Of a stretch of 64,000 bases of DNA, positions 9,513 through 17,408 are shown piece after piece. The notes below the pieces were generated by a model. That model saw only the letters and a program-made list of their open reading frames with translations. It made no database searches and was not told the DNA's origin. The position numbers and the translations under genes were made by a program. The DNA is from Verrucomicrobiota bacterium (GTDB taxonomy: Bacteria; Verrucomicrobiota; Verrucomicrobiia; Palsa-1439): the NCBI GenBank assembly GCA_003152315.1, contig PLZV01000030.1, forward strand, positions 254,406-318,405. The letters run 5' to 3'. Numbering within the stretch: position 1 is the first letter of the stretch; the number at the start of each line of letters is the position of its first letter.

Positions 9513-10796
9513 ATGGGCAAACCTCGCGGCAAGGCGGCATCCTTATTCGGTCATTTGTACTTCCAAGTAATTCTGGGTGTCCTGCTTGGCGTCATCATCG
9601 GCTTTCTGAATCCCGGCCTGGGGGAATCGCTCAAGCCGCTTGCTGATGGTTTCATCAAGCTCGTCAAAATGGTGCTGGCGCCGATCATCTTCGGGACGAT
9701 TGTTGTCGGCATTGCGAAGATGGGGAACCTGAAGGAAGTGGGGCGGGTTGGCGTCAAGGCGCTCATCTATTTCGAAATTGTTTCCACGTTGGCCCTCATC
9801 ATCGGGCTTGTCGTCGTGAACGTCCTGAAACCGGGGGCCGGGATGAACGTCGATCCCAACACGTTGGACACAAAATCGCTCGCCTCGTACACTTCGGCCG
9901 TCAAATCACCGGATGCCGTCAGCTTCTTCATGGACATCATCCCCACCAGTATCGCGGACGCATTCGTCAAAGGGAACATGCTGCAAGTCCTGTTGTTTTC
10001 GGTGCTGTTCGGCCTGGCTTTGGCGCAACTTCCTGATCGGGGGAAATTGATCGTGGACGTAATCGACTCGGTCCTACACGGCTTGTTCGGTATCGTGCGC
10101 TTTATCATGCGACTGGCCCCTCTGGCCGCGTTCGGTGCCATGGCTTTCACTATCGGGAAATACGGACTCAGCACCCTAAGTTCATTCGGTAAGCTCATCG
10201 GTTGCGTTTATCTTGCCAGTCTCGCCTTTGTCGTGATCGTCCTTGGTGGCATCGCGCGGATGAACCACATCTCTCTCTGGAAGTTTCTCCGGTTTATCAA
10301 AGATGAAATATTCATCGTCTTCGCCACCACTTCAACCGAAGCCGTGCTACCACAGATGATGGTCAAGCTGGAGCAACTAGGCTGCGCCAAACCCGTCGTT
10401 GGCTTGGTGCTACCGGCGGGTTACACCTTCAACGCGGGTGGTACCGCGATTTACCTGACGATGGGTGCGATCTTCGTCGCCCAGGCCACCAACACGCCGT
10501 TGACACTTTGGGACCAGCTCGTCGTCCTCGGAGTTTTGCTGTTCATGTCCAAGGGGTCTGCGGGAGTTGCCGGAGCCGGGTTCGTGACCCTCACCGCAAC
10601 ATTGGCTTCCATGGGCAAAATCCCCGTCGCCGGCATGGTGTTGTTGCTCGGAGTCGATCGCTTCATCAATGAGGCGCGGGCCGTGACCAACCTTATCGGC
10701 AATGGCATCGCCACCATCACCGTCGCCCGCTGGGAAAAAGCCTTTGACGAGCAGCAAGCCGCGGCGGTACTGAACGGCGTCGGTGTAAAACCATGA
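9513..10796 (+). CDS. DctA/GltP-type dicarboxylate symporter
   Basis: 427 residues, inner membrane, dicarboxylate/amino acid:cation symporter family. Visible family motifs: FATTSTEAVLPQMM (hairpin 1 region, usually TSSSE), GYTFNAGGTAIYLTM (TM7), SKGSAGVAGAGFVTL (hairpin 2) and LGVDRFINEARAVTNLIGN (TM8). The TM7 motif is commonly NxDGT, with the Asp contributing to cation coordination in GltPh; here it is NAGGT. That suggests altered coupling, or just subfamily variation. Probable importer for the diacid used by the preceding enzyme; their stop and start are 3 bases apart. Confidence 0.85.
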   Translation: MGKPRGKAASLFGHLYFQVILGVLLGVIIGFLNPGLGESLKPLADGFIKLVKMVLAPIIFGTIVVGIAKMGNLKEVGRVGVKALIYFEIVSTLALIIGLVVVNVLKPGAGMNVDPNTLDTKSLASYTSAVKSPDAVSFFMDIIPTSIADAFVKGNMLQVLLFSVLFGLALAQLPDRGKLIVDVIDSVLHGLFGIVRFIMRLAPLAAFGAMAFTIGKYGLSTLSSFGKLIGCVYLASLAFVVIVLGGIARMNHISLWKFLRFIKDEIFIVFATTSTEAVLPQMMVKLEQLGCAKPVVGLVLPAGYTFNAGGTAIYLTMGAIFVAQATNTPLTLWDQLVVLGVLLFMSKGSAGVAGAGFVTLTATLASMGKIPVAGMVLLLGVDRFINEARAVTNLIGNGIATITVARWEKAFDEQQAAAVLNGVGVKP

Positions 10797-11491
10797 CCAC
10801 ACCAAACAAAGTCGTTTTCCTGTTCGATGTGGATAACACGTTGCTCGACAACGATCGCGTCACCGCCGACCTGCGGCGCCATCTGGAGACGGAAGTCGGC
10901 AGCGAAGGGTCGCGCAGTTATTGGAACATCTTCGAACAGTTGCGGAGCGAGCTGGGTTACGCGGACTACCTCGGCGCGCTGCAGCGTTACCGTAGCGAAA
11001 ACCCACACGATCCGCATCTCTTTACAGTTTCTCATTTCCTGATCGGCTATCCGTTCGCCAATCGCGTGTTCCCTCACGCCCTCGACGTCATCGAACTCGT
11101 CAAGCAATCGGGCCCGGCGGTAATCCTGTCCGATGGCGATGTGGTCTTTCAACCGCGCAAGGTGGAGCGGTCGGGACTTTTCAAGGCCGTGGATGCTAAC
11201 GTACTAATCTATGTGCACAAGGAGCAAGAACTCGATGACGTGGCACGACGTTTCCCCGCAGATCATTACGTGATGGTGGACGACAAGCTGCGCATCCTGG
11301 CGGCCATCAAGAAAATCTGGAGCGAGCGGGTCACAACCATTTTCGTGCGCCAGGGACACTACGCAGTCGACCCGAAGATTACGGCGGCCTATCCACTCGC
11401 GGATGTTGCCTTCGACCAGATCGGCGACCTGCTCAACGCCGCGGATCTTTGGGCGCGATTCAATCAGACCCCTGGACCGCCTACTATATGA
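10793..11491 (+). CDS. HAD-superfamily hydrolase
   Basis: 232 residues overlapping the transporter by ATGA, so probably co-translated. HAD motif I is FDVDNTLLD (catalytic Asp pair at about 11 and 13), motif II lies around VILSDGD, and motif IV is VMVDDKLRIL. A helical C1 cap lies between motifs I and II. Predicted cytoplasmic phosphatase or dehalogenase-type hydrolase; substrate unknown. Position in the diacid-utilisation cluster hints at a phosphorylated sugar-acid, but this is a guess. Confidence 0.75.
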   Translation: MTTPNKVVFLFDVDNTLLDNDRVTADLRRHLETEVGSEGSRSYWNIFEQLRSELGYADYLGALQRYRSENPHDPHLFTVSHFLIGYPFANRVFPHALDVIELVKQSGPAVILSDGDVVFQPRKVERSGLFKAVDANVLIYVHKEQELDDVARRFPADHYVMVDDKLRILAAIKKIWSERVTTIFVRQGHYAVDPKITAAYPLADVAFDQIGDLLNAADLWARFNQTPGPPTI

Positions 11492-11895
11492 AACCCAAAG
11501 GGCCGTTACCAGATCCGGAAAAGCAGGACCAAATCCTTGCCGGGCTTCGACGAGACGCGGAAATCCGGCAGAAGAGTTATCGGGAGCGGGCTCTGCGGAT
11601 GTTCCCCCACGTCTGCGGCAGTTGTGGACGCGAATTCTCGGGCAAAAAACTTCGCGAGCTTACCGTTCATCACAAGGACCACAATCACAATAACAATCCT
11701 ACCGACGGCAGCAATTGGGAATTGTTATGCATTTATTGCCACGATCATGAACACGAAAAGTACAAGCTAAAGGGCTACGTGGACGGATCGGCGCCAGACG
11801 TCAGCCCGGAAAAACCTCCCATCGCGAACCCGTTTGATAATCTGGATAACTTACTGAAGGCCAAGACCAAGGATCCGGGCACGGAGCCCAAATGA
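11488..11895 (+). CDS. YajD-like HNH nuclease family protein
   Basis: 135 residues from the ATG at 11488, which overlaps the preceding stop by ATGA; an earlier in-frame ATG at 11449 would sit deep in the upstream gene. The core matches E. coli YajD: YRERALRMFPHVCGSCGREF, LRELTVHHKDHNHNNNP, DGSNWELLCIYCHDHEH. It has two CxxC zinc-knuckle pairs and an HH-N-H HNH core. YajD proteins are predicted nucleases with no established role that I know of. The C-terminal tail NPFDNLDNLLKAK also fits the family. Confidence 0.8.
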   Translation: MKPKGPLPDPEKQDQILAGLRRDAEIRQKSYRERALRMFPHVCGSCGREFSGKKLRELTVHHKDHNHNNNPTDGSNWELLCIYCHDHEHEKYKLKGYVDGSAPDVSPEKPPIANPFDNLDNLLKAKTKDPGTEPK

Positions 11896-11917
11896 AGCTA
11901 ATGGGTGGATGCTCGTA

Positions 11918-12433
11918 ATGCCTCGCAACGTCGAAATCAAAGCGAGGATTCACGATCTGGCGCAGCTTTACACCCGGGTGCAGTCTGTCGCGGATGGCGG
12001 GCCGATGGAGATACAGCAGGACGACACTTTTTTTGAGTGTCACAACGGCCGATTGAAATTGCGGACCTTTTCGGAATCGCAAGGCGAACTCATCTTTTAC
12101 AAACGCGATGACTCACCCGATCCCAAGGAATCCCAATACGTCATCACACCAATTTCCACTCCCTACGAATTGCGCGAGCTGCTGGTCTTGGCCTTGGGAG
12201 AGTGCGGTCGAGTTCGAAAAAAACGCACCCTCTTCCTCGCCGGAAAAACCAGGATCCACCTCGATGAAGTCGAGGGTCTTGGTCACTTCATGGAACTTGA
12301 GGTTGTATTGTCAGGCGGCGAAACGGTCGCTCAGGGAATTGAGACTGCTCACCGCGTCATGCGACAACTGGGAGTCAGTGACCAGGATCTGGTGGATCGA
12401 GCGTATGTCGATCTCCTCAAGGCGACTCGGTGA
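11918..12433 (+). CDS. CYTH domain protein (class IV adenylate cyclase-like)
   Basis: 171 residues from the second ATG, which places GGTGG 9-13 bases upstream; the ATG at 11909 touches that motif. The family-defining start NVEIKARI (ExExK-like) is at residues 4-11, followed by FFECHNGRLKLRTF, ELIFYKRDD, KKRTLFLAGKTRIHLDEVEGLGHFMELEV and a final ASP-type acid set. CYTH enzymes form a beta tunnel that binds triphosphates with divalent metal; members include CyaB cyclases and thiamine- or inorganic triphosphatases. Which activity applies cannot be told from sequence. Confidence 0.8.
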   Translation: MPRNVEIKARIHDLAQLYTRVQSVADGGPMEIQQDDTFFECHNGRLKLRTFSESQGELIFYKRDDSPDPKESQYVITPISTPYELRELLVLALGECGRVRKKRTLFLAGKTRIHLDEVEGLGHFMELEVVLSGGETVAQGIETAHRVMRQLGVSDQDLVDRAYVDLLKATR

Positions 12434-12448
12434 AGGTCAAGTGGGTCT

Positions 12449-12871
12449 TTAGGGCTTGAGTCCCACAAGCACGGTGCCAATGGCGATTAGAATGATGCCG
12501 GCCCAGTTGCGAAACAGCAGTTTTTCACCCAGAAACAACACGCCGAGCAACGCCACCAAAACCACGCTGAGTTTGTCGATGGGCGCCACGAGGGAAGCAT
12601 TGCCCAGCTTCAGCGCGCGGAAGTAGCACACCCAGGACGCACCGGTCGCCAGCCCCGAGAGGATGAGAAACAAATAAGTTCGCAGGGGAACGGAATCCAG
12701 CCGCTGGTACTGGCCCGTCATACCAAGAATGGCTGCCAATGCCACCAGGACAACAATTGTTCTCACAAAAGTTGCGAAGTCGGAGTTGATGTTTTGAACC
12801 CCCACTTTCGCGAGGATTGCGGTCAGAGCGGCAAATGCCGCCGATAAAAGCGCCCAAGCCTGCCATGACAT
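12449..12871 (-). CDS. EamA/DMT-type small transporter
   Basis: 140 residues; start chosen at 12871 because AAAGGA lies 6-11 bases upstream and the protein then begins directly with a membrane segment. Five hydrophobic segments and the EamA half-repeat pattern (ALSAAFAALTAILAKVGV, then ASLVAPIDKLSVVLVALLGVLFLGE). Half-size members work as dimers of four- or five-helix subunits. Cargo unknown. It converges with the CYTH gene 16 bases away. Confidence 0.75.
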   Translation of the reverse strand: MSWQAWALLSAAFAALTAILAKVGVQNINSDFATFVRTIVVLVALAAILGMTGQYQRLDSVPLRTYLFLILSGLATGASWVCYFRALKLGNASLVAPIDKLSVVLVALLGVLFLGEKLLFRNWAGIILIAIGTVLVGLKP

Positions 12872-12985
12872 GTGAGTTCCTTTCATCTGAATTACTCCGC
12901 GACCAAGAATATGCCACGTTTCACGCTTAGCAAAGCAAACAGAAGTTCCCCACATATCCTGAATGGGGGTGCAACACGGGAGAGG

Positions 12986-13840
12986 TCAGGACTTGCCGAC
13001 GGCATTCGTGCTCTCACTCGCTTCCACGCGACGGCGGAGCTTGCGCAGGGCAATTTCCTGAATCTGGCGGACGCGCTCGCGGGTCACCTTGAATCTCTTA
13101 CCGACCTGCTCCAGCGTCCGTGGTGACTGACCGTCCAGTCCGAAACGCAACGTCAGGATTTCCGCTTCGCGCGGGGCCAGGTACTTGACGTGCTCGCGAA
13201 TCTCTTGTCGCATCGTCTTCATGCGAAGCAGTTCGTACGGGGTTAGGGCACCCTCGTCCTGGACAATATCACTGAAATGGCTGTCGTCCTCGTCCCCAAT
13301 TGGAGCGTCAAGACTGATGGGACTTACGCCAAGCTTGCGGAGTGCGGCACACTTGGCCGTCGAAATGTCCAGGGACTTGGCTAATTCAACATCGCTTGGC
13401 TCGCGACCGAGTTTCTCCGTGAGTCTCTGGATGACGCGATTCATTTTATGCACCTTATCTACGATGTGGACGGGCAACCGAATTGTTTTCGACTGGTTCG
13501 AAAGAGCACGGCGAATCGATTGCTTGATCCACAAAGCGGCGTACGTGGAAAGTTTGGCGCCTTTCCGGGGATTGAATCGCTCGACGGCTTTCATCAGGCC
13601 GATATTGCCTTCGTTGATCAAATCCAGCAGCGGCATTCCGTAGTTCGCATAATCGTGGGAGATTTTCACCACCAGGCGCAGGTTGGCCTTAATCATCTGT
13701 TCGCGGGCACGCTTGCTGCCACGCTGAACCTGTGAAGCCAACTTGTTTTCTTCCTCGCGCGTCAACAGCGGGGTCTTGCCAATCTCCCGCAAATAGAGCT
13801 GGAGGGCATCTCCGCTTTCGCTGTATCGGTCAATAACCAT
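12986..13840 (-). CDS. RNA polymerase sigma-70 family factor (RpoD/RpoS type)
   Basis: 284 residues. Region 1.2 is DALQLYLREIGKTPLL. Region 2 (about 40-110) includes LRLVVKISHDYANYGMPLLDLINEGNIGLMKAVERF, and the -10-binding helix WIKQSIRRAL. Region 3 lies at 125-180 and region 4 near 215-275, with EILTLRFGL and the helix-turn-helix TLEQVGKRFKVTRERVRQIQEIALRKLR. It is much shorter than a typical primary sigma factor and lacks region 1.1, so it is more likely a group 2/3 alternative sigma. No anti-sigma gene is adjacent. Confidence 0.85.
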   Translation of the reverse strand: MVIDRYSESGDALQLYLREIGKTPLLTREEENKLASQVQRGSKRAREQMIKANLRLVVKISHDYANYGMPLLDLINEGNIGLMKAVERFNPRKGAKLSTYAALWIKQSIRRALSNQSKTIRLPVHIVDKVHKMNRVIQRLTEKLGREPSDVELAKSLDISTAKCAALRKLGVSPISLDAPIGDEDDSHFSDIVQDEGALTPYELLRMKTMRQEIREHVKYLAPREAEILTLRFGLDGQSPRTLEQVGKRFKVTRERVRQIQEIALRKLRRRVEASESTNAVGKS

Positions 13841-14081
13841 GATTTCTTTCTTGTTTCCAGGCTACGCCCATGCCGATAGGGACAGGCAACTACTGCGACA
13901 CCATCTGCCTCATTAGATGCGACACAGCCGAATTTGGTTCAAAAACCTCGAAGTAAGGTGGTTACCGTTGACTTCATCCATCGACAGCTTGAAGTGGAAA
14001 TCCATTGGCACGGGGTTGCTGCTCAATGGGTTGGGAGTATCGTCAGGGCGCCGCGAACCGAAGAATACGAGCGGAGGATAA

Positions 14082-15212
14082 TTATTGGCGTGTGACTCGA
14101 AGATGCATAAATCTCTTGCCGCTGGTGGCGATCGGATTCCCTGCGTCGCTGGCTTTGTTGGTTTGGGTCACGCCATCGCTGCCGAGCACGGCTTGCGTAA
14201 GGCCGTTTGTACTCCATGGTCCGCCGGGGTCATTGGCGGCTTCGACGGTGTAGTTAAGGTCGATCGCAGAAAGGACTTTGGTGTAGGTCAGCGTCAAGCA
14301 GCCACAAGCCGGGTCAATCTGCGCCGTCGGCAACCCGGTTCCGCTGGCCACATTCGGATTCAAATTCAGCGCGTATTCCAGCAGGTTCACGATTCCGTCG
14401 GTATCCGGGTCGGTGAGATCACCACTGATGGCGGCATTGTTGGCGTTAGTGCCGAACTCTGTAAGCAGCCACGCGTTGAATGGCGTGTCGTGGATCGTGA
14501 CCGTGGCGCTTATAGGCGCGGCGAGGTTGTAGGCTGTTGAATTGAACAAGGTCAGCACCACCGTCTTGTCTCCTTCAACCCCGCCGTCCGCCAGCGGGAT
14601 GATGGCAATATTCGACGGGGTAGAATCCGCGCTTGTGACATAATTCGTGATCGAACTGTAATTGACCCCATTGCTGGCCGTACCGCTGATTGCATAATTC
14701 ACAACGAGGCCGAGATCGCTACCGCCAACACACGTAACAACAAAGGAGCCGGGCTGCGCCCCGAATTTGTAAGCGTCGGCGACGTTCGCCTGGATGCTGA
14801 CGTCGATCGTCGAGATCTGAAATGGCAGTGTCGCCAGGTTGCTCGCGGCAAAGATGTTCGACCCGCCCAGGATGGTGACGGCCCCGAAGTAGTCGCCCGC
14901 CGGAGTCGTGGGGTTGATGGTCACTCCAAAAACGACATCGCTGTAGGTCTGGCCGGCGGACAAGATGCCGGGAACGTTGGCGTAGAAAGCGTTTGTGTCG
15001 GGCGTGAAATTGCTATTGGCAATAAACTGGATGGCGTTCAGATACAAATTGTTGGTTGGGTCCGTGTTACTCAAGATGCCAGCGAAAAAGACTTCGTTGC
15101 TCCGGGCGGACACCCGCACCGACGGTGTCAGGACAAACGACAAATCCGCCCGCGCCGCGGCGCCGGAGAGCGCCAGCGTGAGACTGAATAAGAGAAATAA
15201 TTTGAGGCGCAC
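14082..15212 (-). CDS. Secreted Calx-beta-like protein with TSP3-like tail
   Basis: 376 residues, signal peptide 1-22 (LFLLFSLTLALSGAAARA-D). Residues about 25-130 are a beta domain of unknown type. Residues about 135-240 resemble Calx-beta (AISGTASNGVNYSSI, IIPLADGGVEGDKTVVLTL). A linker DLTDPDTDGIVNLLEYALNLNP then leads to the beta-rich tail (LNYTVEAANDPGGPWSTNG) ending RFMHLRVTRQ. The gene follows the PQQ-like gene by 12 bases on the same strand, so the two are probably co-transcribed. Function unknown; extracellular. Confidence 0.7.
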   Translation of the reverse strand: MRLKLFLLFSLTLALSGAAARADLSFVLTPSVRVSARSNEVFFAGILSNTDPTNNLYLNAIQFIANSNFTPDTNAFYANVPGILSAGQTYSDVVFGVTINPTTPAGDYFGAVTILGGSNIFAASNLATLPFQISTIDVSIQANVADAYKFGAQPGSFVVTCVGGSDLGLVVNYAISGTASNGVNYSSITNYVTSADSTPSNIAIIPLADGGVEGDKTVVLTLFNSTAYNLAAPISATVTIHDTPFNAWLLTEFGTNANNAAISGDLTDPDTDGIVNLLEYALNLNPNVASGTGLPTAQIDPACGCLTLTYTKVLSAIDLNYTVEAANDPGGPWSTNGLTQAVLGSDGVTQTNKASDAGNPIATSGKRFMHLRVTRQ

Positions 15213-15224
15213 GATTCGCTTCCC

Positions 15225-16772
15225 TCACTGGCCGATAACAAACAAAATGGCGTTATTGATCGCGTACACGGTCCCGTCGACCCCGATCAGCGTGGGCGTG
15301 TAGGCTTCGCCAATTCCCGTTGTCAGCGTGAATGTTTCAGAGAGCGTATTGGAGGTCAAATCCCAGCGATAGAGTTTGCCATCCTCGCTGCCGGCCAGCA
15401 CGGACCTGGTGAAGGGATCGACCACCGCGGTATTGATGCACCACTCCCTGACGCCGGCCTGACCGGTGTTTGGAGTGGGCCCGAGCACCGTCAGTATTTC
15501 CTTCATCACGGTCGCACCGGTGACCGGATCGGTTTCCGTATCATTCGGATCCAGAACAGCGACTTTGTTGGATCCGTTCCCTCCAATTCCCGGGTCGGAA
15601 TAATTGTTGTATTTGGTCACCAGTAAATACGACGAACTGCCGTGATAGGAGGAAACGAGTGAGGCGGAGACGATGGACGCTGTGTCGTCCCAGCCGAAGG
15701 CTCCGGGAATCTTTGTCTGGCTCAACGAGCCATTGAAATGCAGAAGCCACCCCCGATCGTGGTTCACGCAGCATGAATATTCGAACACACCGAAATAAAC
15801 ATCGTCGTCCGGCCCGACAGTGGGCGAGGCCGTGCCGTCGTCAGGCAGACTCGCATCGTGTGTGGGGAATCCCGCATCCTTTAGCCGAATCCTGGCGATG
15901 GGCGCGAGCGTGCGGCTGTCCACTGCCACCAGGTAGCCGTAACTGAAATTGCCGCCGTTCACGGCGAAATACAACGTCTTGTGATCGTTGGCCAGCGCCG
16001 GGGAGCAGTTCTGAACAACCTTGTTCATCGCGGCATCGCCGGCCACCGTGCTGGCGGCAACCCACGTCCCCGTCCCGTTTACGTCAATACGAGCAATACC
16101 ACCCTGGAGGTTTAGCGGTGTGGAGTTGGTGACTTGAAAGCCGAAGTAGATGTTTCCATACCGGTCCGATGTGATCGGCGTGTCGATGAACACATTCGAG
16201 AGATACGCATTGGTGTTGGCGTTGTAATTCGCCAGCCCGTAAAAGACGATTTGACCGATGACAGGATGATTGGTCGAGTCAGGAGAGTCACAATAGTAAA
16301 CCGTGCCGCCGCCGCCGGGAAAATAGATGCGGTTTCTTGGTGTCAGCGTTGGCGAAAAGCTCGGGTACCAACCGTGTGGCGGAGCAGTATAGTCCGAGGA
16401 CTGCATCCAATTCGTCGCGCCCGTGCCGCCAACGCGTGATTCGATGCGAAATCCGCCTGCACCGGTTGTTTTCACCGGCACGATGACAGTGTTGGAACGC
16501 GTGATCAGCGGCGAGCCGTAGTGGATGAATAATTCGCCCGTGTTATTGGTGGGCACACTCAAGTCCACCGATGTCTGCCAGATGACGCGATGGAGCGGCT
16601 GCGACGCTACCGGCGAGATGGCGGTGTGTTGTGGATCGTGGGCGTAATCGCTCCAGGGCACCCGGATGCTTTGCGCAGGCGCGCTCCCGGGCAACAGCAA
16701 ACCACCGACCGCTGCCGCGCGCAATGCAACCTTTAACCTGCCAGCAACCCTATCAAGCATGCCCTGCCCCAT
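15225..16772 (-). CDS. Secreted PQQ-like beta-propeller protein
   Basis: 515 residues from the ATG at 16772 (alternative 16760). The open frame extends up to 17186, but that extension is a translation of a repeat element, not protein. A signal peptide follows (LRAAAVGGLLLPGSAPAQ). The mature part begins VPWSDYAHDPQHTAISPV and contains repeated PQQ/WD-like blades (VVDPFTRSVLAGSEDGKLYRWDL, LIGVDGTVYAINNAILFVIGQ). No catalytic residues were identified; it may be structural or a quinoprotein-like sensor. First gene of a two-gene unit; an element promoter lies upstream on the same strand. Confidence 0.7.
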   Translation of the reverse strand: MGQGMLDRVAGRLKVALRAAAVGGLLLPGSAPAQSIRVPWSDYAHDPQHTAISPVASQPLHRVIWQTSVDLSVPTNNTGELFIHYGSPLITRSNTVIVPVKTTGAGGFRIESRVGGTGATNWMQSSDYTAPPHGWYPSFSPTLTPRNRIYFPGGGGTVYYCDSPDSTNHPVIGQIVFYGLANYNANTNAYLSNVFIDTPITSDRYGNIYFGFQVTNSTPLNLQGGIARIDVNGTGTWVAASTVAGDAAMNKVVQNCSPALANDHKTLYFAVNGGNFSYGYLVAVDSRTLAPIARIRLKDAGFPTHDASLPDDGTASPTVGPDDDVYFGVFEYSCCVNHDRGWLLHFNGSLSQTKIPGAFGWDDTASIVSASLVSSYHGSSSYLLVTKYNNYSDPGIGGNGSNKVAVLDPNDTETDPVTGATVMKEILTVLGPTPNTGQAGVREWCINTAVVDPFTRSVLAGSEDGKLYRWDLTSNTLSETFTLTTGIGEAYTPTLIGVDGTVYAINNAILFVIGQ

Positions 16773-16962
16773 GTTCTCACCCGCGATCCGCGAGCTACAG
16801 TCTACCAGCACTGGGCCCACCGGGCAAACTGAATCCGGGCCATCCACGTAGTGCCCTGCTTCGATAAGCGAAGCGCAGCACTGACTGAGCGACCCGCGAC
16901 GGCGACGTTTTCGCGGCAATTCTTCTCGTAATCCGCTACCTGACCCCCATTTTATCCCCCCA

Positions 16963-16995
16963 AAATGGGTTCGTTTTCCCAGAACGAACCCATTT
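16963..16995. repeat. Perfect 13-bp inverted repeat within copy A
   Basis: AAATGGGTTCGTT at 16963-16975 and AACGAACCCATTT at 16983-16995 with a 7-base loop. A third arm of the same sequence, AAATGGGTTCGTTTCGCAG, lies at 17066-17084, so alternative pairings are possible. No T-run follows, so it is not a standard intrinsic terminator. Confidence 0.8.
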
Positions 16996-17197
16996 GCAAA
17001 CGCTCCTGCAAACGGCATAAGTCTCTGTAAATAAAAGTGGTACAGCAAAAACTCCACGAAAATAAAATGGGTTCGTTTCGCAGAAACGTATAGGGGCCCC
17101 TTGCCTGGCCTTCGACTCGTCCGCCAGAGCACGAAATGCGACGGCGTAAGCTCGAAAACAAGGCTGATCGCAAGTTGAACGTTCATCTGTTTCGCGG

Positions 17198-17226
17198 ACT
17201 ATATCTCTTCCCCCAAACAGTGTCTA
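17198..17226 (-). promoter_or_regulatory. Internal sigma-70-like promoter of copy A
   Basis: On the minus strand the -35 box is TAGACA (17226-17221), the spacer is 17 bases, and the -10 box is TATAGT (17203-17198). The spacer differs from that of copy B while both boxes and about 28 bases upstream are kept. Expected start near 17191, reading towards the hairpin arms at 17088 and then the PQQ-like gene. Confidence 0.6.
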
Positions 17227-17344
17227 GTAAAATTATCAATCAACGATATAAGGGTCCGTCGCCGGTAGCGCGACACGATGCGTCGTGGTTTTGCCCGGCA
17301 GGTCTCGCAGGACCAAATTCGCGCACTACCCCATCCATCATTGC

Positions 17345-17372
17345 TTGCGGAATTTCCCATTTCGTGTAGAAT
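17345..17372 (+). promoter_or_regulatory. Candidate promoter of the molybdenum hydroxylase operon
   Basis: TTGCGG (17345-17350), 16-base spacer, TAGAAT (17367-17372), 36 bases before the first ATG of the operon. A reasonable but unproven sigma-70-type match. It begins only 8 bases beyond the target duplication of copy A, so the insertion may have changed upstream control. Confidence 0.35.
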
Positions 17373-17408
17373 ACCAGGAGTGGCATCGCAGACAGGGGTT
17401 GATGGCGA

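Larger units (their letters stand above)
16847..17330 (-). mobile_element. Non-coding TIR-bounded element, copy A (484 bp)
   Basis: Ends are inverted: CGTAGTGCCCTGCTTCG at 16847-16863 against CCAAATTCGCGCACTACC at 17313-17330. The host sequence CCATCCA is duplicated directly outside both ends (16840-16846 and 17331-17337). Read on the minus strand it aligns with copy B at 52877-53410: same first 30 bases (GGTAGTG then ATTTGG and TGCG-GACC), same box before the promoter, same promoter, same hairpin arms, and near the far end CAGTGCTGCGCT followed by CGCTT. It has no transposase, so it would need one in trans. It lies 75 bases upstream of the PQQ-like gene with its promoter pointing at that gene. 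The terminal repeats of this copy are more diverged than those of copy B. Confidence 0.65.

Noticed and set aside
16773..17186. N-terminal extension of the PQQ-like protein
   Set aside because: The extension translates element A (hairpin arms appear as KRTHF-like strings); a proper signal peptide begins at 16772 or 16760.
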